In this document: positions 1-8,878 of the stretch, in pieces
How positions within the stretch are numbered: position 1 is the stretch's first letter
How the letters are laid out: each line of letters opens with the position of its first letter
DNA from: SMAG-U1939 sp036376595
Lineage (GTDB): Bacteria > Chloroflexota > Ktedonobacteria > Ktedonobacterales > JADMIN01
Direction: 5' to 3'
Assembly: GCA_036376595.1 (NCBI GenBank)
Contig: DASVAA010000030.1
Location: 1 to 26,146, forward strand
DNA: 26,146 nucleotides
Notes under the pieces: generated by a model
What the model saw: the letters and a program-made list of their open reading frames with translations, nothing else
Database searches by the model: none
Told to the model about the DNA's origin: nothing
Program-made: the position numbers and the translations under genes

Positions 1-52
1 GCCTCCGCAGAGGAGAGGGGCCGGGGGTGAGGACCCTAGCGAGGACCAACCC
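1..52. other. Upstream edge of purine operon
   Basis: No gene is visible in these 52 bases. The first bases (GCCTCCGCAGAGGAGAGG) resemble the CTCTGCG-type repeat units that recur later in the window. A GAGGA at 41-45 sits 7 bases before the purB GTG and is the likely ribosome binding site. The operon promoter lies upstream of the window or is not recognisable. Confidence 0.5.
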
Positions 53-1380
<1,328 letters not shown>

Positions 1381-1384
<4 letters not shown>

Positions 1385-1407
1385 GGGCGAGACATGTCTT
1401 GCCCGCC
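1381..1407 (+). repeat. Palindromic repeat, GTAGGGGCG type, at the purB stop
   Basis: It begins GTAGGGGCG and continues as a nearly perfect 20-base palindrome (1385-1404) centred on GACATGTC, with one G/T wobble pair. A close relative is at 5958-5981. The TAG of GTAGGGG is the purB stop codon. The palindrome could form an RNA hairpin between purB and purC, but no U-tract follows, so I do not call it a terminator. Confidence 0.75.
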
Positions 1408-1450
1408 AGCCGAGCGGCAGCGAGAATCGGCGTCATTGGGGACGCACATC

Positions 1451-1482
1451 GGGCGAGCGAGCGAACGAGCGAACGAGCGAAC
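1451..1482 (+). repeat. 8-base tandem repeat upstream of purC
   Basis: About three and a half copies of an 8-base unit, GCGAACGA or close to it, end just before the purC ribosome binding site. Because the unit is not a multiple of three it would shift frame if coding, which supports placing the purC start downstream of it. Confidence 0.7.
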
Positions 1483-1501
1483 ACAGGGGAGAACAGACAG
1501 C

Positions 1502-2215
1502 GTGAACAAAGGCGAGATGATCTACGAGGGCAAGGCGAAGAAGGTCTACACCACGGACGATCCCAGCCTGGTGATCGTGGAGTACAAAGACGACGCCACC
1601 GCCTTCAACGGCGAGAAGCGCGGCACGATCAGCGGCAAGGGCGAGATGAACAACCGCATGACGGCGATCTTCTTCGAGATGCTTGGTGCCCAGGGCATCC
1701 CGACGCACTACGTCGAGCGGCTCTCGGAGCGCGAGCAGCTCGTCAAGCGCGTCAGGATCGTGCCCATTGAGGTGGTGGTGCGCAACATCGCCGCCGGCTC
1801 ACTCTCGAAGCGCCTGGGGCTGCCGGAGGGCCAGGAACTGCCGCGACCGATCGTCGAGCTGTACTACAAAGACGACGCGCTGGGCGATCCGCTGATCAAC
1901 GACGACCACATCGCGATCCTGGACCTGGCGACGCCGGAGCAGCTCGCCACTATCCGCACCTACGCGCTGGCGATCAACGACATCCTGCGCGCGCACCTGG
2001 CCGGCCGCAACGTGCTGCTGGTGGACTTCAAGCTTGAATTCGGCACCGACGGCGCGGGCAAGCTGCTGCTGGCCGACGAGATCTCGCCCGACACCTGCCG
2101 CTTCTGGGATGCCAAGACGCGCGAGAAGCTGGACAAAGACCGCTTCCGCCGCGACATGGGCGGTGTCGAGGAGGCGTACCAGGAGATGCTGCGCCGCCTG
2201 GGGGGCGCCGCGTGA
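1502..2215 (+). CDS. purC: SAICAR synthase PurC
   Basis: Phosphoribosylaminoimidazole-succinocarboxamide synthase joins CAIR and aspartate using ATP in purine synthesis. The 237-residue product starts VNKGEMIYEGKAKKVY. The nucleotide-binding N-terminal segment YEGKAKKVY, the signature around EVVVRNIAAGSLSKR (residues 90-104) and the LVDFKLEFG motif are all present. I chose GTG at 1502 because AGGGGAG (1485-1491) is 10 bases upstream. The open frame extends back to 1394, but only through a palindromic repeat and a tandem repeat, which give an implausible N-terminus. ATG at 1517 is a less likely alternative. The gene overlaps purS by four bases (GTGA). Confidence 0.96.
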   Translation: MNKGEMIYEGKAKKVYTTDDPSLVIVEYKDDATAFNGEKRGTISGKGEMNNRMTAIFFEMLGAQGIPTHYVERLSEREQLVKRVRIVPIEVVVRNIAAGSLSKRLGLPEGQELPRPIVELYYKDDALGDPLINDDHIAILDLATPEQLATIRTYALAINDILRAHLAGRNVLLVDFKLEFGTDGAGKLLLADEISPDTCRFWDAKTREKLDKDRFRRDMGGVEEAYQEMLRRLGGAA

Positions 2216-2502
2216 AATACCGCGCCGAGATCGAAGTGATGCTCAAAGCCGGCGTCTTCGATCCGCAGGGCGCGGCCATCGTCAAGGGGCTGAGCGCGCT
2301 CGGCTTCGACGAGGTCGAGGACGCCCGCGCCGGCAAGCAGATCGCGCTGCGTCTCACCGCGCCGGACGCAGCCGCCGCCCGTGAGCGCGTGGCCGCGATG
2401 TGCGAGCGCCTGCTCGCCAACACCGTCATCGAGCGCTACAGCTTCACCCTCGTCAATGAGGCCGAGGAGCGGGAGCAGGAGCGGGAGCAAGCATCCGCAT
2501 GA
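2212..2502 (+). CDS. purS: FGAM synthase subunit PurS
   Basis: PurS is the small subunit of the three-part FGAM synthase (PurS-PurQ-PurL) found with the short PurL type; it helps dock the glutaminase to PurL and pass ammonia. The 96-residue product has the family's alpha/beta fold sequence (MKYRAEIEVMLKAGVFDPQG) and the typical LANTVIERYSF end, which is where most PurS proteins stop. A charged tail of about 15 residues (EAEEREQEREQASA) follows, coded by two tandem copies of a 12-base unit at 2467-2490. The GTG start overlaps the purC stop, and ATGA overlaps purQ. Confidence 0.95.
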   Translation: MKYRAEIEVMLKAGVFDPQGAAIVKGLSALGFDEVEDARAGKQIALRLTAPDAAAARERVAAMCERLLANTVIERYSFTLVNEAEEREQEREQASA

Positions 2503-3188
2503 AGTTCGCCGTGATCGTCTTCCCCGGCTCGAACTGCGATGAAGACGCCGCCCAGGGTGTGCGCCGCGCGCTCGGCGACGCCGCCCAGGCCGATCTCGTC
2601 TGGCACACCACCGGCTCGCTCGACGGCTACGACGCCGTGATCGTGCCCGGCGGCTTCTCCTACGGCGATTACCTGCGCGCGGGAGCCATCGCGCGCTTCG
2701 CGCCGGCAATGGAGGCGGTGCGGCGCCACGCCGCCACCGGTCGCCCGGTGCTGGGCATCTGCAACGGCTTCCAGATTCTCACCGAAGCGGGACTGCTGCC
2801 GGGCGCGCTACTGCCCAACGACGCGCTCCAGTTCCGCTGCCAGCAGGTGGCGCTGCGGGTCGAGACGACGGCGACGCCCTTTACCAGCGCCTACGCCACC
2901 GGACAGATCATCCACCTGCCGATCGCCCACGGCCAGGGCGCCTACTACGCCGACGCCGCGACGCTGGACGACCTGCGCGCCCACGACCAGATCGTCTTGC
3001 GCTACGCCGCCGAGAACCCCAACGGCTCGCTCGACGCCATCGCCGGCATCGTCAACCGCGAGCGCAACGTGCTGGGCATGATGCCGCATCCCGAGCGCGC
3101 GGTGCATCCGCTGCTCGGCTCGACCGACGGCACGCCGCTCTTCGCCTCGCTGCTGCGCGCGTGGAAGGAGGCGGTGGCGTATGCGTGA
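2499..3188 (+). CDS. purQ: FGAM synthase glutaminase subunit PurQ
   Basis: PurQ is the class I glutamine amidotransferase subunit that supplies ammonia to PurL for conversion of FGAR to FGAM. Its 229 residues are normal for the family. The nucleophile elbow GICNGFQ places the catalytic cysteine at 88, and the PHPERAV segment gives His197 and Glu199 of the triad. FPGSNCDED near the N-terminus and GGFSYGDYLRAG are also typical. The ATG overlaps the purS stop by four bases, and the end overlaps purL by eight bases (ATGCGTGA), suggesting coupled translation of the three subunits. Confidence 0.97.
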   Translation: MKFAVIVFPGSNCDEDAAQGVRRALGDAAQADLVWHTTGSLDGYDAVIVPGGFSYGDYLRAGAIARFAPAMEAVRRHAATGRPVLGICNGFQILTEAGLLPGALLPNDALQFRCQQVALRVETTATPFTSAYATGQIIHLPIAHGQGAYYADAATLDDLRAHDQIVLRYAAENPNGSLDAIAGIVNRERNVLGMMPHPERAVHPLLGSTDGTPLFASLLRAWKEAVAYA

Positions 3189-5856
3189 AGACGAGATCAC
3201 GAAGGGCATGGCGATCGTGGACGACGGCGGGCGTCCACCGGACGCCCCTACGAACAATTCGGGAGGATCCGCGCTCTCCGACCAGCTCGACGAGGATATA
3301 TCCTCGCCCCGCGGTGTAGCGGCGAGGCCCGCCTCGCCCTCTGGGCCTAACCCAGACGCTCCTTCCTCTGCGTCCTCTGCGTCCTCTGCGGTTCCTCTCT
3401 TCGTCTCCTCTTCTTCGCGTCCTTCGCGCGCCTTCGCGTCCTTCGCGTTCTCCGTAACCCCCTCTGCCTCCGCGGACTCCGCGAAACCTCCGCGCCCTCC
3501 GCGTTCACCGGACCCCTCGCCCGAAGACATTCGCGACCGGCGCATCTATGCCATGTTCGGCCTGCGCGACGACGAGTACGCGCGCATCTGCGCCCGGCTG
3601 GGCCGGCTGCCCAACTACGTCGAGACGGGCGTCTTCAGCGTGATGTGGTCGGAGCATTGCAGCTACAAAAGCTCGCGCCGCCACCTCAAAGCCTTCCCCA
3701 CGACAGGGCCGCAGGTGCTGCAGGGTCCAGGCGAGAACGCCGGTATCGTGGACATCGGCGGCGGGCTGGGCGTGGCCTTCAAGATCGAGAGCCACAACCA
3801 CCCCTCGGCCATCGAGCCGTACCAGGGCGCGGCCACCGGCGCCGGCGGCATCATCCGCGACATCTTCACCATGGGCGCGCGTCCCATCGCGCTGCTCGAC
3901 AGCCTGCGCTTCGGGCCGCTGGACGACGAGCGCAACCGCTATCTCTTCGGTCACGTGGTCGCGGGCATCGGCGGCTACGGCAACTGCATCGGTATCCCCA
4001 CCGTCGGCGGCGAGGTGGTCTTCGACCCCGCCTACAGCCAGAACCCGCTGGTGAACGCGATGTGCGTTGGGGTCCTCCGCCCCGGCCGCATCGCGCGCGG
4101 CACGGCGTCGGGCGTGGGCAATCCCGTGCTGGCAGTGGGCGCCAAAACGGGGCGCGACGGCATCCACGGCGCCACCTTCGCCTCGGCGGAGGACCCGCAC
4201 AGCCGCGAGCGCAGCGCGGTGCAGGTGGGCGATCCGTTCATGGAGAAGCTGCTGCTCGAAGCCTGCCTGGAGCTGATCGAGCGCGGCGCGGTGGTCGGCA
4301 TCCAGGACATGGGCGCGGCGGGGCTGACTTCATCGAGCGCCGAGATGGCGAGTCGCGCCGGATCGGGGATCGAGATTGACGTGGCGCGAGTGCCAAGGCG
4401 CGAGACCGGCATGACGCCCTACGAGGTGATGCTCTCGGAGTCGCAGGAGCGCATGCTGGTGGTGGTGCGGCGCGGCCACGAGGACGACGCGCGGGACATC
4501 TTCGCCAAATGGGGCCTGGATGCCGTGGTGATCGGCCGCGTGACCGATGACGGGACGCTGCGCATCCTGGACGACGGCGCCGTGGCCGGCGAGTTGCCGG
4601 TGGCCGCGCTGGTGGACGAGGCCCCGCTCTACGACCGCCCCGCGGTCCGTCCGGCGTATCTGGATGACCCGGCGGTAATGCGCGCCGACGCCCTGCCGGA
4701 GTCCGGCGATCTGGCGGCGGACCTGTTGGCGCTGCTGGCGCGACCAACGATCGCGAGCAAGGCGTGGGTCTACCGGCAGTACGACTCGATGGTGCGCACG
4801 GCCACGGTGCAGCGCCCCGGCGGCGACGCGGCGGTGGTTGCGCTACCCGCACCCGACTTCACGCGCGCCGTCGCTATGACGACCGACGGCAACGGCCGCT
4901 ACGTCTATCTCGATCCGCACGCCGGCGGCATGCACGCGGTGGCCGAGGCGGCGCGAAACCTCTCGTGCGTGGGGGCGCGGCCGCTGGCGGTGACGGACTG
5001 CCTCAACTTTGGCAATCCTGAGAAGCCCGGCATCTTCTACCAGTTTGTCGAGAGCGTGCAGGGCATCGCCGAGGCCTGCCGCGCGCTGGGCACGCCGGTG
5101 GTGAGCGGCAACGTCAGCTTCTACAACGAGACCGGTGGGCGCGACATCTTTCCCACGCCGGTCGTCGGCATGGTCGGCGTGGTAGACGACCTCGACCGCA
5201 TGACCACCGCCGCGCTCAAGTCTCCCGGCGACGCGCTGCTGCTGCTGGGCGCCGATCCGGTCACGCTTGGGGCGAGCGAGTACGCGGCGCTGCGCTCCGG
5301 CGACCGGGCGCTGGGTCCCACGCCGCCGATCGATCTGAAGCTGGAGGTGGCGGCGCAGGCGGTCTGTCGCGAGGCGATCGCCGCGGGTCTGGTGCGCGCG
5401 GCGCACGACGTATCGGACGGCGGGCTGGCGGTGGCGCTGGCCGAAATGTGCACCGGCGGCGACCTGGGCGCGTCGGTCACGCTGGACGTGAGCGGGCGCG
5501 CGGATGTGGCGCTCTTTGGCGAGGGCGGCGCGCGCATCGTGCTCGAAGTGGCGCCCGCCGACGTGCCGGCGGTCGAGCATCTCGCGGCGCAGCATGGCGT
5601 CCCCTGCCGCGCGCTCGGCTCCGTCACGGATGCCGGCCGGCTGGAGATCGAGGGTCCTCACCCCCCGACAGAGGCGAGGCGGGCCTCGCCGCTACAGAGC
5701 CGGGCGAGGGAGAGCCAGAGGGGAGAAGGTGAACGCGGAGAACGCGAAGCGAACGCGAAGAAGATGGGTGTAGGGGCGTCCGGTGGACGCCTGAGCCTTG
5801 CGGTGACGGAGCTGCGGGCATCGTGGGAAGAGGCAATACCATGCGCGATGCGCTGA
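3181..5856 (+). CDS. purL: FGAM synthase large subunit PurL with two repeat-derived insertions
   Basis: PurL is the synthetase subunit of FGAM synthase (ATP-dependent amidation of FGAR). The core is clear: IYAMFGLRDDEYARI, then NYVETGVFSVMWSEHCSYKSS with the catalytic His region, KIESHNHPSAIEPYQGAATG, GVGNPVLAVG, and WEEAIP near the end. The product is 891 residues, while short-type PurL is about 735-745. The excess sits in two places. Residues about 14-112 (nt 3220-3515) are Pro/Ser/Ala-rich, coded by two palindromic repeats and a 9-base-unit array. Residues about 826-870 (nt 5656-5790) are coded by palindrome, array, palindrome, just before the LSLAVTELRASWEEAIP tail. Both keep the frame. 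Without them the length is about 746. The start at ATG 3181 gives MREDEI, followed after the insert by SPEDIRD, which looks like one interrupted N-terminus. Confidence 0.95.
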   Translation: MREDEITKGMAIVDDGGRPPDAPTNNSGGSALSDQLDEDISSPRGVAARPASPSGPNPDAPSSASSASSAVPLFVSSSSRPSRAFASFAFSVTPSASADSAKPPRPPRSPDPSPEDIRDRRIYAMFGLRDDEYARICARLGRLPNYVETGVFSVMWSEHCSYKSSRRHLKAFPTTGPQVLQGPGENAGIVDIGGGLGVAFKIESHNHPSAIEPYQGAATGAGGIIRDIFTMGARPIALLDSLRFGPLDDERNRYLFGHVVAGIGGYGNCIGIPTVGGEVVFDPAYSQNPLVNAMCVGVLRPGRIARGTASGVGNPVLAVGAKTGRDGIHGATFASAEDPHSRERSAVQVGDPFMEKLLLEACLELIERGAVVGIQDMGAAGLTSSSAEMASRAGSGIEIDVARVPRRETGMTPYEVMLSESQERMLVVVRRGHEDDARDIFAKWGLDAVVIGRVTDDGTLRILDDGAVAGELPVAALVDEAPLYDRPAVRPAYLDDPAVMRADALPESGDLAADLLALLARPTIASKAWVYRQYDSMVRTATVQRPGGDAAVVALPAPDFTRAVAMTTDGNGRYVYLDPHAGGMHAVAEAARNLSCVGARPLAVTDCLNFGNPEKPGIFYQFVESVQGIAEACRALGTPVVSGNVSFYNETGGRDIFPTPVVGMVGVVDDLDRMTTAALKSPGDALLLLGADPVTLGASEYAALRSGDRALGPTPPIDLKLEVAAQAVCREAIAAGLVRAAHDVSDGGLAVALAEMCTGGDLGASVTLDVSGRADVALFGEGGARIVLEVAPADVPAVEHLAAQHGVPCRALGSVTDAGRLEIEGPHPPTEARRASPLQSRARESQRGEGERGEREANAKKMGVGASGGRLSLAVTELRASWEEAIPCAMR
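3229..3251 (-). repeat. Palindromic repeat inside purL N-terminus
   Basis: The core GGGCGTCCACCGGACGCCC is an inverted repeat, ending CCCTAC, which is the GTAGGGGCG end read on the - strand. The same core recurs at 25212-25234, and close variants are at 5770-5791 and 5908-5929. Confidence 0.75.
3291..3306. repeat. 16-base perfect palindrome
   Basis: CGAGGATATATCCTCG is a perfect palindrome between the two palindromic repeats in the purL N-terminal insertion. It is AT-centred and unlike the surrounding sequence. No second copy was noticed. Confidence 0.6.
3316..3339 (+). repeat. Palindromic repeat inside purL N-terminus, GAGGCCCGCCTC type
   Basis: It starts GTAGCGGCGAGG and closes GCCTCGCCC. 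It is nearly identical to 8417-8440 in purM (a single base differs in the GTAGNGGC head) and inverted relative to 5673-5695. Confidence 0.75.
3361..3510 (+). repeat. 9-base-unit repeat array inside purL
   Basis: A C/T-rich strand built of three successive unit types: CTCTGCGTC (about three copies, closing with CTCTGCGGTT), then TTCGCGTCC/TTCGCGTTC, then CCTCCGCGT-like units. The array is read through in frame by purL as Ser/Ala/Pro/Arg-rich sequence (SSASSASSAV, RAFASFAFS, KPPRPPRSP). Confidence 0.85.
5673..5695 (-). repeat. Palindromic repeat inside purL C-terminus
   Basis: GGCGAGGCGGGCCTCGCC is an inverted repeat followed by GCTAC, making it a - strand copy of the element at 3316-3339 and 8417-8440. 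Confidence 0.75.
5706..5765 (-). repeat. Short 9-base-unit array inside purL C-terminus
   Basis: G/A-rich units of the AACGCGGAG and AACGCGAAG kind, the reverse strand of the TTCGCGTTC-type units elsewhere. It is translated within PurL as a charged stretch (RGEGERGEREANAKK). It lies between palindromic copies at 5673 and 5770. Confidence 0.75.
5770..5791 (+). repeat. Palindromic repeat inside purL C-terminus
   Basis: GTAGGGGCGTCCGGTGGACGCC: the GTAGGGGCG end is followed by an inverted repeat. The TAG it contains is out of frame for purL, so translation passes through. Confidence 0.75.
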
Positions 5857-7634
5857 CCGAGCCGGAGCATCTACACGGGAGCCAGGCTTCCCCTCGTCCG
5901 GCAGCCAGGCGTCCACTGGACGCCCCTACGCAGCCGGCACACCTTCGGCTGCCAGGTGTAGGGGCGGGACATGTCCCGCCCGTTCTGGGAATGAGATCCA
6001 TGTCCCCTCTGCGCTCCTCTGCGTCCTCTGCGGTTGCTCTCTCTCCCTCCGCTCTGCCCTCCGTTGCCTCCGTTCCCTCTGTGGTGAATCTCTCTCCTCC
6101 TCCGCGACCTCTGCGAACCTCCGTGGCCTCCGCGTTCTCCGACACCTCTCCCTTCGGCGGCACCTGGCACGAGGAGTGTGGCGTCTTCGGCATCTGGGGG
6201 CACCCGCAGGCCGCGCGCGTCACGCAGCTTGCGCTCTACGCCTTGCAGCACCGTGGGCAGGAGAGCGCTGGCATCGCCGTGGTGGATGGGACAGGGAGCG
6301 GCAGCGGCGGCCGGATGCATCACCACCGCGGCATGGGGCTGGTCAGCGAGGTCTTCAACGATGCGCAGATCGCGGCGCTGGAGGGCAGCGCCGCCGCCGG
6401 CCACGTGCGCTACTCGACCACCGGCTCCAGCTCGCTCGCCAACGCCCAGCCGCTGGTCTTCGCCTTCCGCCAGGGCAACCTCGCGCTGGCCCACAACGGC
6501 AACCTGATCAACGCTGGACTGCTGCACGAGCGGCTGGAGCAGGAGGGCAGCATCTTCCAGACGACCTCGGACACCGAAGTCGTGGCGCACCTGATCGCGC
6601 GTGCCGGCCACGAGTCGTTCATCGAGAACGTGCGCGCCAGCATGGCCCAGGTCGAAGGTGGCTACGCGATGGTGCTGCTCACCGACGACGCGCTGGTGGC
6701 CCTGCGCGATCCCAATGGTCTGCGCCCGATGGCTCTGGGGCAGTTGGATGGCGCGTACGCCGTGGCGTCGGAGACCTGCGCCTTCGACACGATCGGCGCC
6801 GCGTTCATCCGCGACATCGAACCGGGCGAGATGCTGGTGATCGACGACGATGGCGTGCGCGCGGAGCGCTTCGCCTACGCGCCGAAGAAGGCGCTCTGCA
6901 CCTTCGAGTACATCTACTTCGCGCGACCCGACTCCGACATTGACGGCATCAACGTGCATACGGTGCGCAAGCGGCTGGGCCGCGTGCTGGCGCGCAGCGC
7001 GCCGGTCGAGGCCGACGTGGTGATCGGCGTGCCCGATTCGAGCATCTCGGCGGCCATCGGCTACGCCGAGGAGGCGGGCATCCCCTACGAGATTGGCCTG
7101 ATCAAGAACCGCTACATCGGTCGCACCTTCATCCAGCCCGATCAGGCGCAGCGCCAGCATGGCGTGCGGCTCAAGCTCAACGCCGTGCGCAAGGTGGTGG
7201 AGGGCAAGCGCGTGGTGCTGGTGGACGACTCGATCGTGCGCGGCACCACCAGCCAGCGGCTCATCGGGCTGGTGCGCGAGGCCGGCGCGGCCGAGGTCCA
7301 CCTGCGCATCAGCTCGCCGCCGGTGGCGCATCCGTGCTTCTACGGCATAGACACCAGCGACCGCACCAAGCTGATCGCCGCGCGGCAGAGCGTCGCCGAG
7401 ATCCAGCGCAGCATCGGCGCCGACTCGCTGGCTTTTCTGACCGAGGAGCAGATGCTGAGTGCCTTCGACGTGACGGATATGGCGCACCACCCGTTCTGCA
7501 ACGCCTGCTTCACCGGGCGCTATCCCACGCGGCTCTATGAGGATATGCAGAAGGATCTGCTGGAGCGCGCCCGCACGCCCCAATCCCAAAAGCCACTGAC
7601 GCTCACCAGAGCCAGAAAGCGAGCCGCGCCATGA
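5841..7634 (+). CDS. purF: Amidophosphoribosyltransferase PurF with expanded propeptide
   Basis: PurF makes phosphoribosylamine from PRPP and glutamine, the committed purine step. ATG at 5841 has GGGAAGAGG 7 bases upstream and overlaps the purL stop by 16 bases. The mature Ntn-hydrolase begins at Cys113 (EECGVFG, codon 6177-6179), which must become the N-terminus. Typical bacterial propeptides are about 11 residues; here it is 112, mostly repeat-coded (nt about 5880-6165). The mature part is 485 residues, close to normal. LYALQHRGQESAGI is the glutaminase core and VVLVDDSIVRGTTS the PRPP-binding motif. Four cysteines (KALCTFEY, HPCFYG, FCNAC) match the [4Fe-4S] ligands of the Bacillus-type enzyme. 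An earlier in-frame start at 5823 has no better support. The end overlaps purM by four bases. Confidence 0.95.
   Translation: MRDALTEPEHLHGSQASPRPAARRPLDAPTQPAHLRLPGVGAGHVPPVLGMRSMSPLRSSASSAVALSPSALPSVASVPSVVNLSPPPRPLRTSVASAFSDTSPFGGTWHEECGVFGIWGHPQAARVTQLALYALQHRGQESAGIAVVDGTGSGSGGRMHHHRGMGLVSEVFNDAQIAALEGSAAAGHVRYSTTGSSSLANAQPLVFAFRQGNLALAHNGNLINAGLLHERLEQEGSIFQTTSDTEVVAHLIARAGHESFIENVRASMAQVEGGYAMVLLTDDALVALRDPNGLRPMALGQLDGAYAVASETCAFDTIGAAFIRDIEPGEMLVIDDDGVRAERFAYAPKKALCTFEYIYFARPDSDIDGINVHTVRKRLGRVLARSAPVEADVVIGVPDSSISAAIGYAEEAGIPYEIGLIKNRYIGRTFIQPDQAQRQHGVRLKLNAVRKVVEGKRVVLVDDSIVRGTTSQRLIGLVREAGAAEVHLRISSPPVAHPCFYGIDTSDRTKLIAARQSVAEIQRSIGADSLAFLTEEQMLSAFDVTDMAHHPFCNACFTGRYPTRLYEDMQKDLLERARTPQSQKPLTLTRARKRAAP
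5908..5929 (-). repeat. Palindromic repeat in purF propeptide region
   Basis: GGCGTCCACTGGACGCC, a perfect inverted repeat around a central A, then CCTAC: a - strand GTAGGGGCG-type element. It is translated as part of the long PurF propeptide. Confidence 0.75.
5930..5952. repeat. Hairpin between two palindromic repeats
   Basis: GCAGCCG (5930-5936) and CGGCTGC (5946-5952) form a perfect 7-base stem with a 9-base loop, filling the gap between the elements at 5908 and 5958. The three together could form a run of adjacent hairpins in purF mRNA. Confidence 0.55.
5958..5981 (+). repeat. Palindromic repeat in purF propeptide region, GACATGTC type
   Basis: GTAG followed by GGGCGGGACATGTCCCGCCC, a perfect 20-base palindrome. 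It is the best-formed copy of the element found at the purB stop (1381-1407). Confidence 0.8.
6001..6145 (+). repeat. 9-base-unit repeat array in purF propeptide region
   Basis: C/T-rich units: CTCTGCGTCCTCTGCGGTT, then TCCGTTGCCTCCGTTCCC and CCTCCGCGACCTCTGCG variants. It is translated in frame as SSASSAVALSPSAL and similar, just ahead of the FGGTWHEECGVFG mature start of PurF. Confidence 0.85.
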
Positions 7635-8878
7635 GCGACGCCTACCGCCAGGCGGGGGTGGATATCGAGGCCGGCGACGACGCGGCGCGACGCTACGCCG
7701 CACACGCCGCGCGCACGCTGCGCCCGGAGGTGCTCACGCGCCTGGGCGGCTTCGGTGGCGGCTTCGCGCTGCCGCTGGACCGCTACCCGCAGCCGGTGCT
7801 GGTCTCGGGCGCGGATGGCGTGGGAACCAAGCTCAAGCTGGCCTTCGCGCTCGGCAAGCACGATACGGTGGGCATTGACTGCGTGGCGATGTGCGTCAAC
7901 GACATCCTGGTAATGGGCGCCGAGCCGCTGTTCTTCCTCGACTACTTCGCCACCGGCCGGCTCGACCCGGCGGTGGCCGAGGCGGTGGTGGCCGGCGTGG
8001 CGGAGGGCTGCGCGCGGGCCGGCTGCGCGCTAATCGGCGGCGAGACGGCGGAGATGCCGGGGATGTACGCCGATGGCGAGTACGACCTCGCGGGCTTCAC
8101 GGTGGGCGTGGTGAATCGCGACCAACTCATTGACGGCAGCGCGATCGAGGACGGCGACGCGGTGATCGGCCTCGCCTCATCAGGGGTCCACTCCAACGGC
8201 TTCTCGCTGGTGCGCACGCTGATTGCCGACGCCGGCCTGTCGCTGGATGAGCCATACGACGAGGTGCTGGGGCGATATGGAGTACGGAGAACGCGGAGGA
8301 CGCGGAGGCTCGCGGAGGTCGCGGAGGAGAGAGCAGAAGGAGAGCTAACCGCAGAGGACGCAGAGGACGCAGAGGAGGAGAGAAGGGATGTCATGGGTAC
8401 GGGGCATCCGCATGCTGTAGTGGCGAGGCCCGCCTCGCCCGCTGGCTTGCCTACTCGTGAGACGGATGGGTGCGTGCTAACGCTCGGTGAGGTGCTGCTG
8501 GAGCCGACGCGCATCTACGTGCGGGCGGTGCTGGCGCTGCTGCGTGACGGGCTGCCGATTCGTGGGATGGCGCACATCACCGGCGGCGGGCTGACAGGCA
8601 ATCTGCCGCGCGTCCTGCACAGGCGACTCGACGTGGCGCTGCGGCTGGGCGCGTGGGAGGTGCCGCCGATCTTCGCGCTGCTGGCGCGGCTCGGCAACCT
8701 CACGGACGACGACCTCTTCGCGACATTCAACATGGGCGTGGGGCTGGCGCTGGCGGTGCCGGAATCGGCAGCCGAAGAGACCATCGCGCGGGCAGAGGCG
8801 CTGGGCGAGCGTGCGGTGCGCATCGGCACGGTGCTGCCGGGGACAGGCGTCGTGCGGCGCGAGGGGACCTGGCGATGA
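7631..8878 (+). CDS. purM: AIR synthase PurM with a repeat-derived internal insertion
   Basis: Phosphoribosylaminoimidazole synthetase closes FGAM to AIR with ATP. Motifs are DGVGTKLKLA (residues 62-71), the GGETAEMPG segment (137-144), GLASSGVHSNG and, after the insertion, LGEVLLEPTRIYV, HITGGGLTGNLPRVL and FNMGVGLALAVP. The product is 415 residues against about 340-350 in the family. Residues about 217-280 (nt 8279-8470) are foreign: RRTRRTRR and AEDAEDAEE from a 9-base-unit array, then ARPASPAG from a palindromic repeat. The insert falls between the N-terminal lobe and the LLEPTRIYV strand, a linker position that could tolerate a loop. ATGA overlaps couple it to purF and purN. Confidence 0.95.
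   Translation: MSDAYRQAGVDIEAGDDAARRYAAHAARTLRPEVLTRLGGFGGGFALPLDRYPQPVLVSGADGVGTKLKLAFALGKHDTVGIDCVAMCVNDILVMGAEPLFFLDYFATGRLDPAVAEAVVAGVAEGCARAGCALIGGETAEMPGMYADGEYDLAGFTVGVVNRDQLIDGSAIEDGDAVIGLASSGVHSNGFSLVRTLIADAGLSLDEPYDEVLGRYGVRRTRRTRRLAEVAEERAEGELTAEDAEDAEEERRDVMGTGHPHAVVARPASPAGLPTRETDGCVLTLGEVLLEPTRIYVRAVLALLRDGLPIRGMAHITGGGLTGNLPRVLHRRLDVALRLGAWEVPPIFALLARLGNLTDDDLFATFNMGVGLALAVPESAAEETIARAEALGERAVRIGTVLPGTGVVRREGTWR
8281..8385 (-). repeat. 9-base-unit repeat array inside purM
   Basis: G/A-rich orientation: GAACGCGGAGGACGCGGAGG, then GCTCGCGGAGGTCGCGGAGG, then CCGCAGAGGACGCAGAGGA. These are the reverse complements of the unit types in purL and purF, so insertion has occurred in both orientations. 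Confidence 0.85.
8417..8440 (+). repeat. Palindromic repeat inside purM
   Basis: GTAGTGGCGAGG followed by CCCGCCTCGCCC, almost identical to 3316-3339 in purL. It lies directly after the 9-base-unit array, as in other insertions. Confidence 0.75.

Noticed and set aside
1394..1501. N-terminal extension of PurC beginning at 1394
   Set aside because: The extra 36 codons are read from a palindromic repeat and an 8-base tandem repeat; a ribosome binding site sits before GTG 1502 and the family starts there.
3361..3510. CRISPR array
   Set aside because: The units are 9 bases, contiguous and without unique spacers; no cas gene is near.
3181..5856. PurL as a frameshifted pseudogene because of repeats
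   Set aside because: The frame is continuous through both insertions, catalytic segments are intact, and overlaps with purQ and purF are preserved.
5871..7703. 610-codon antisense open frame across purF
   Set aside because: A shadow of the third-position GC bias of purF; His/Arg/Gln-rich with no motif.
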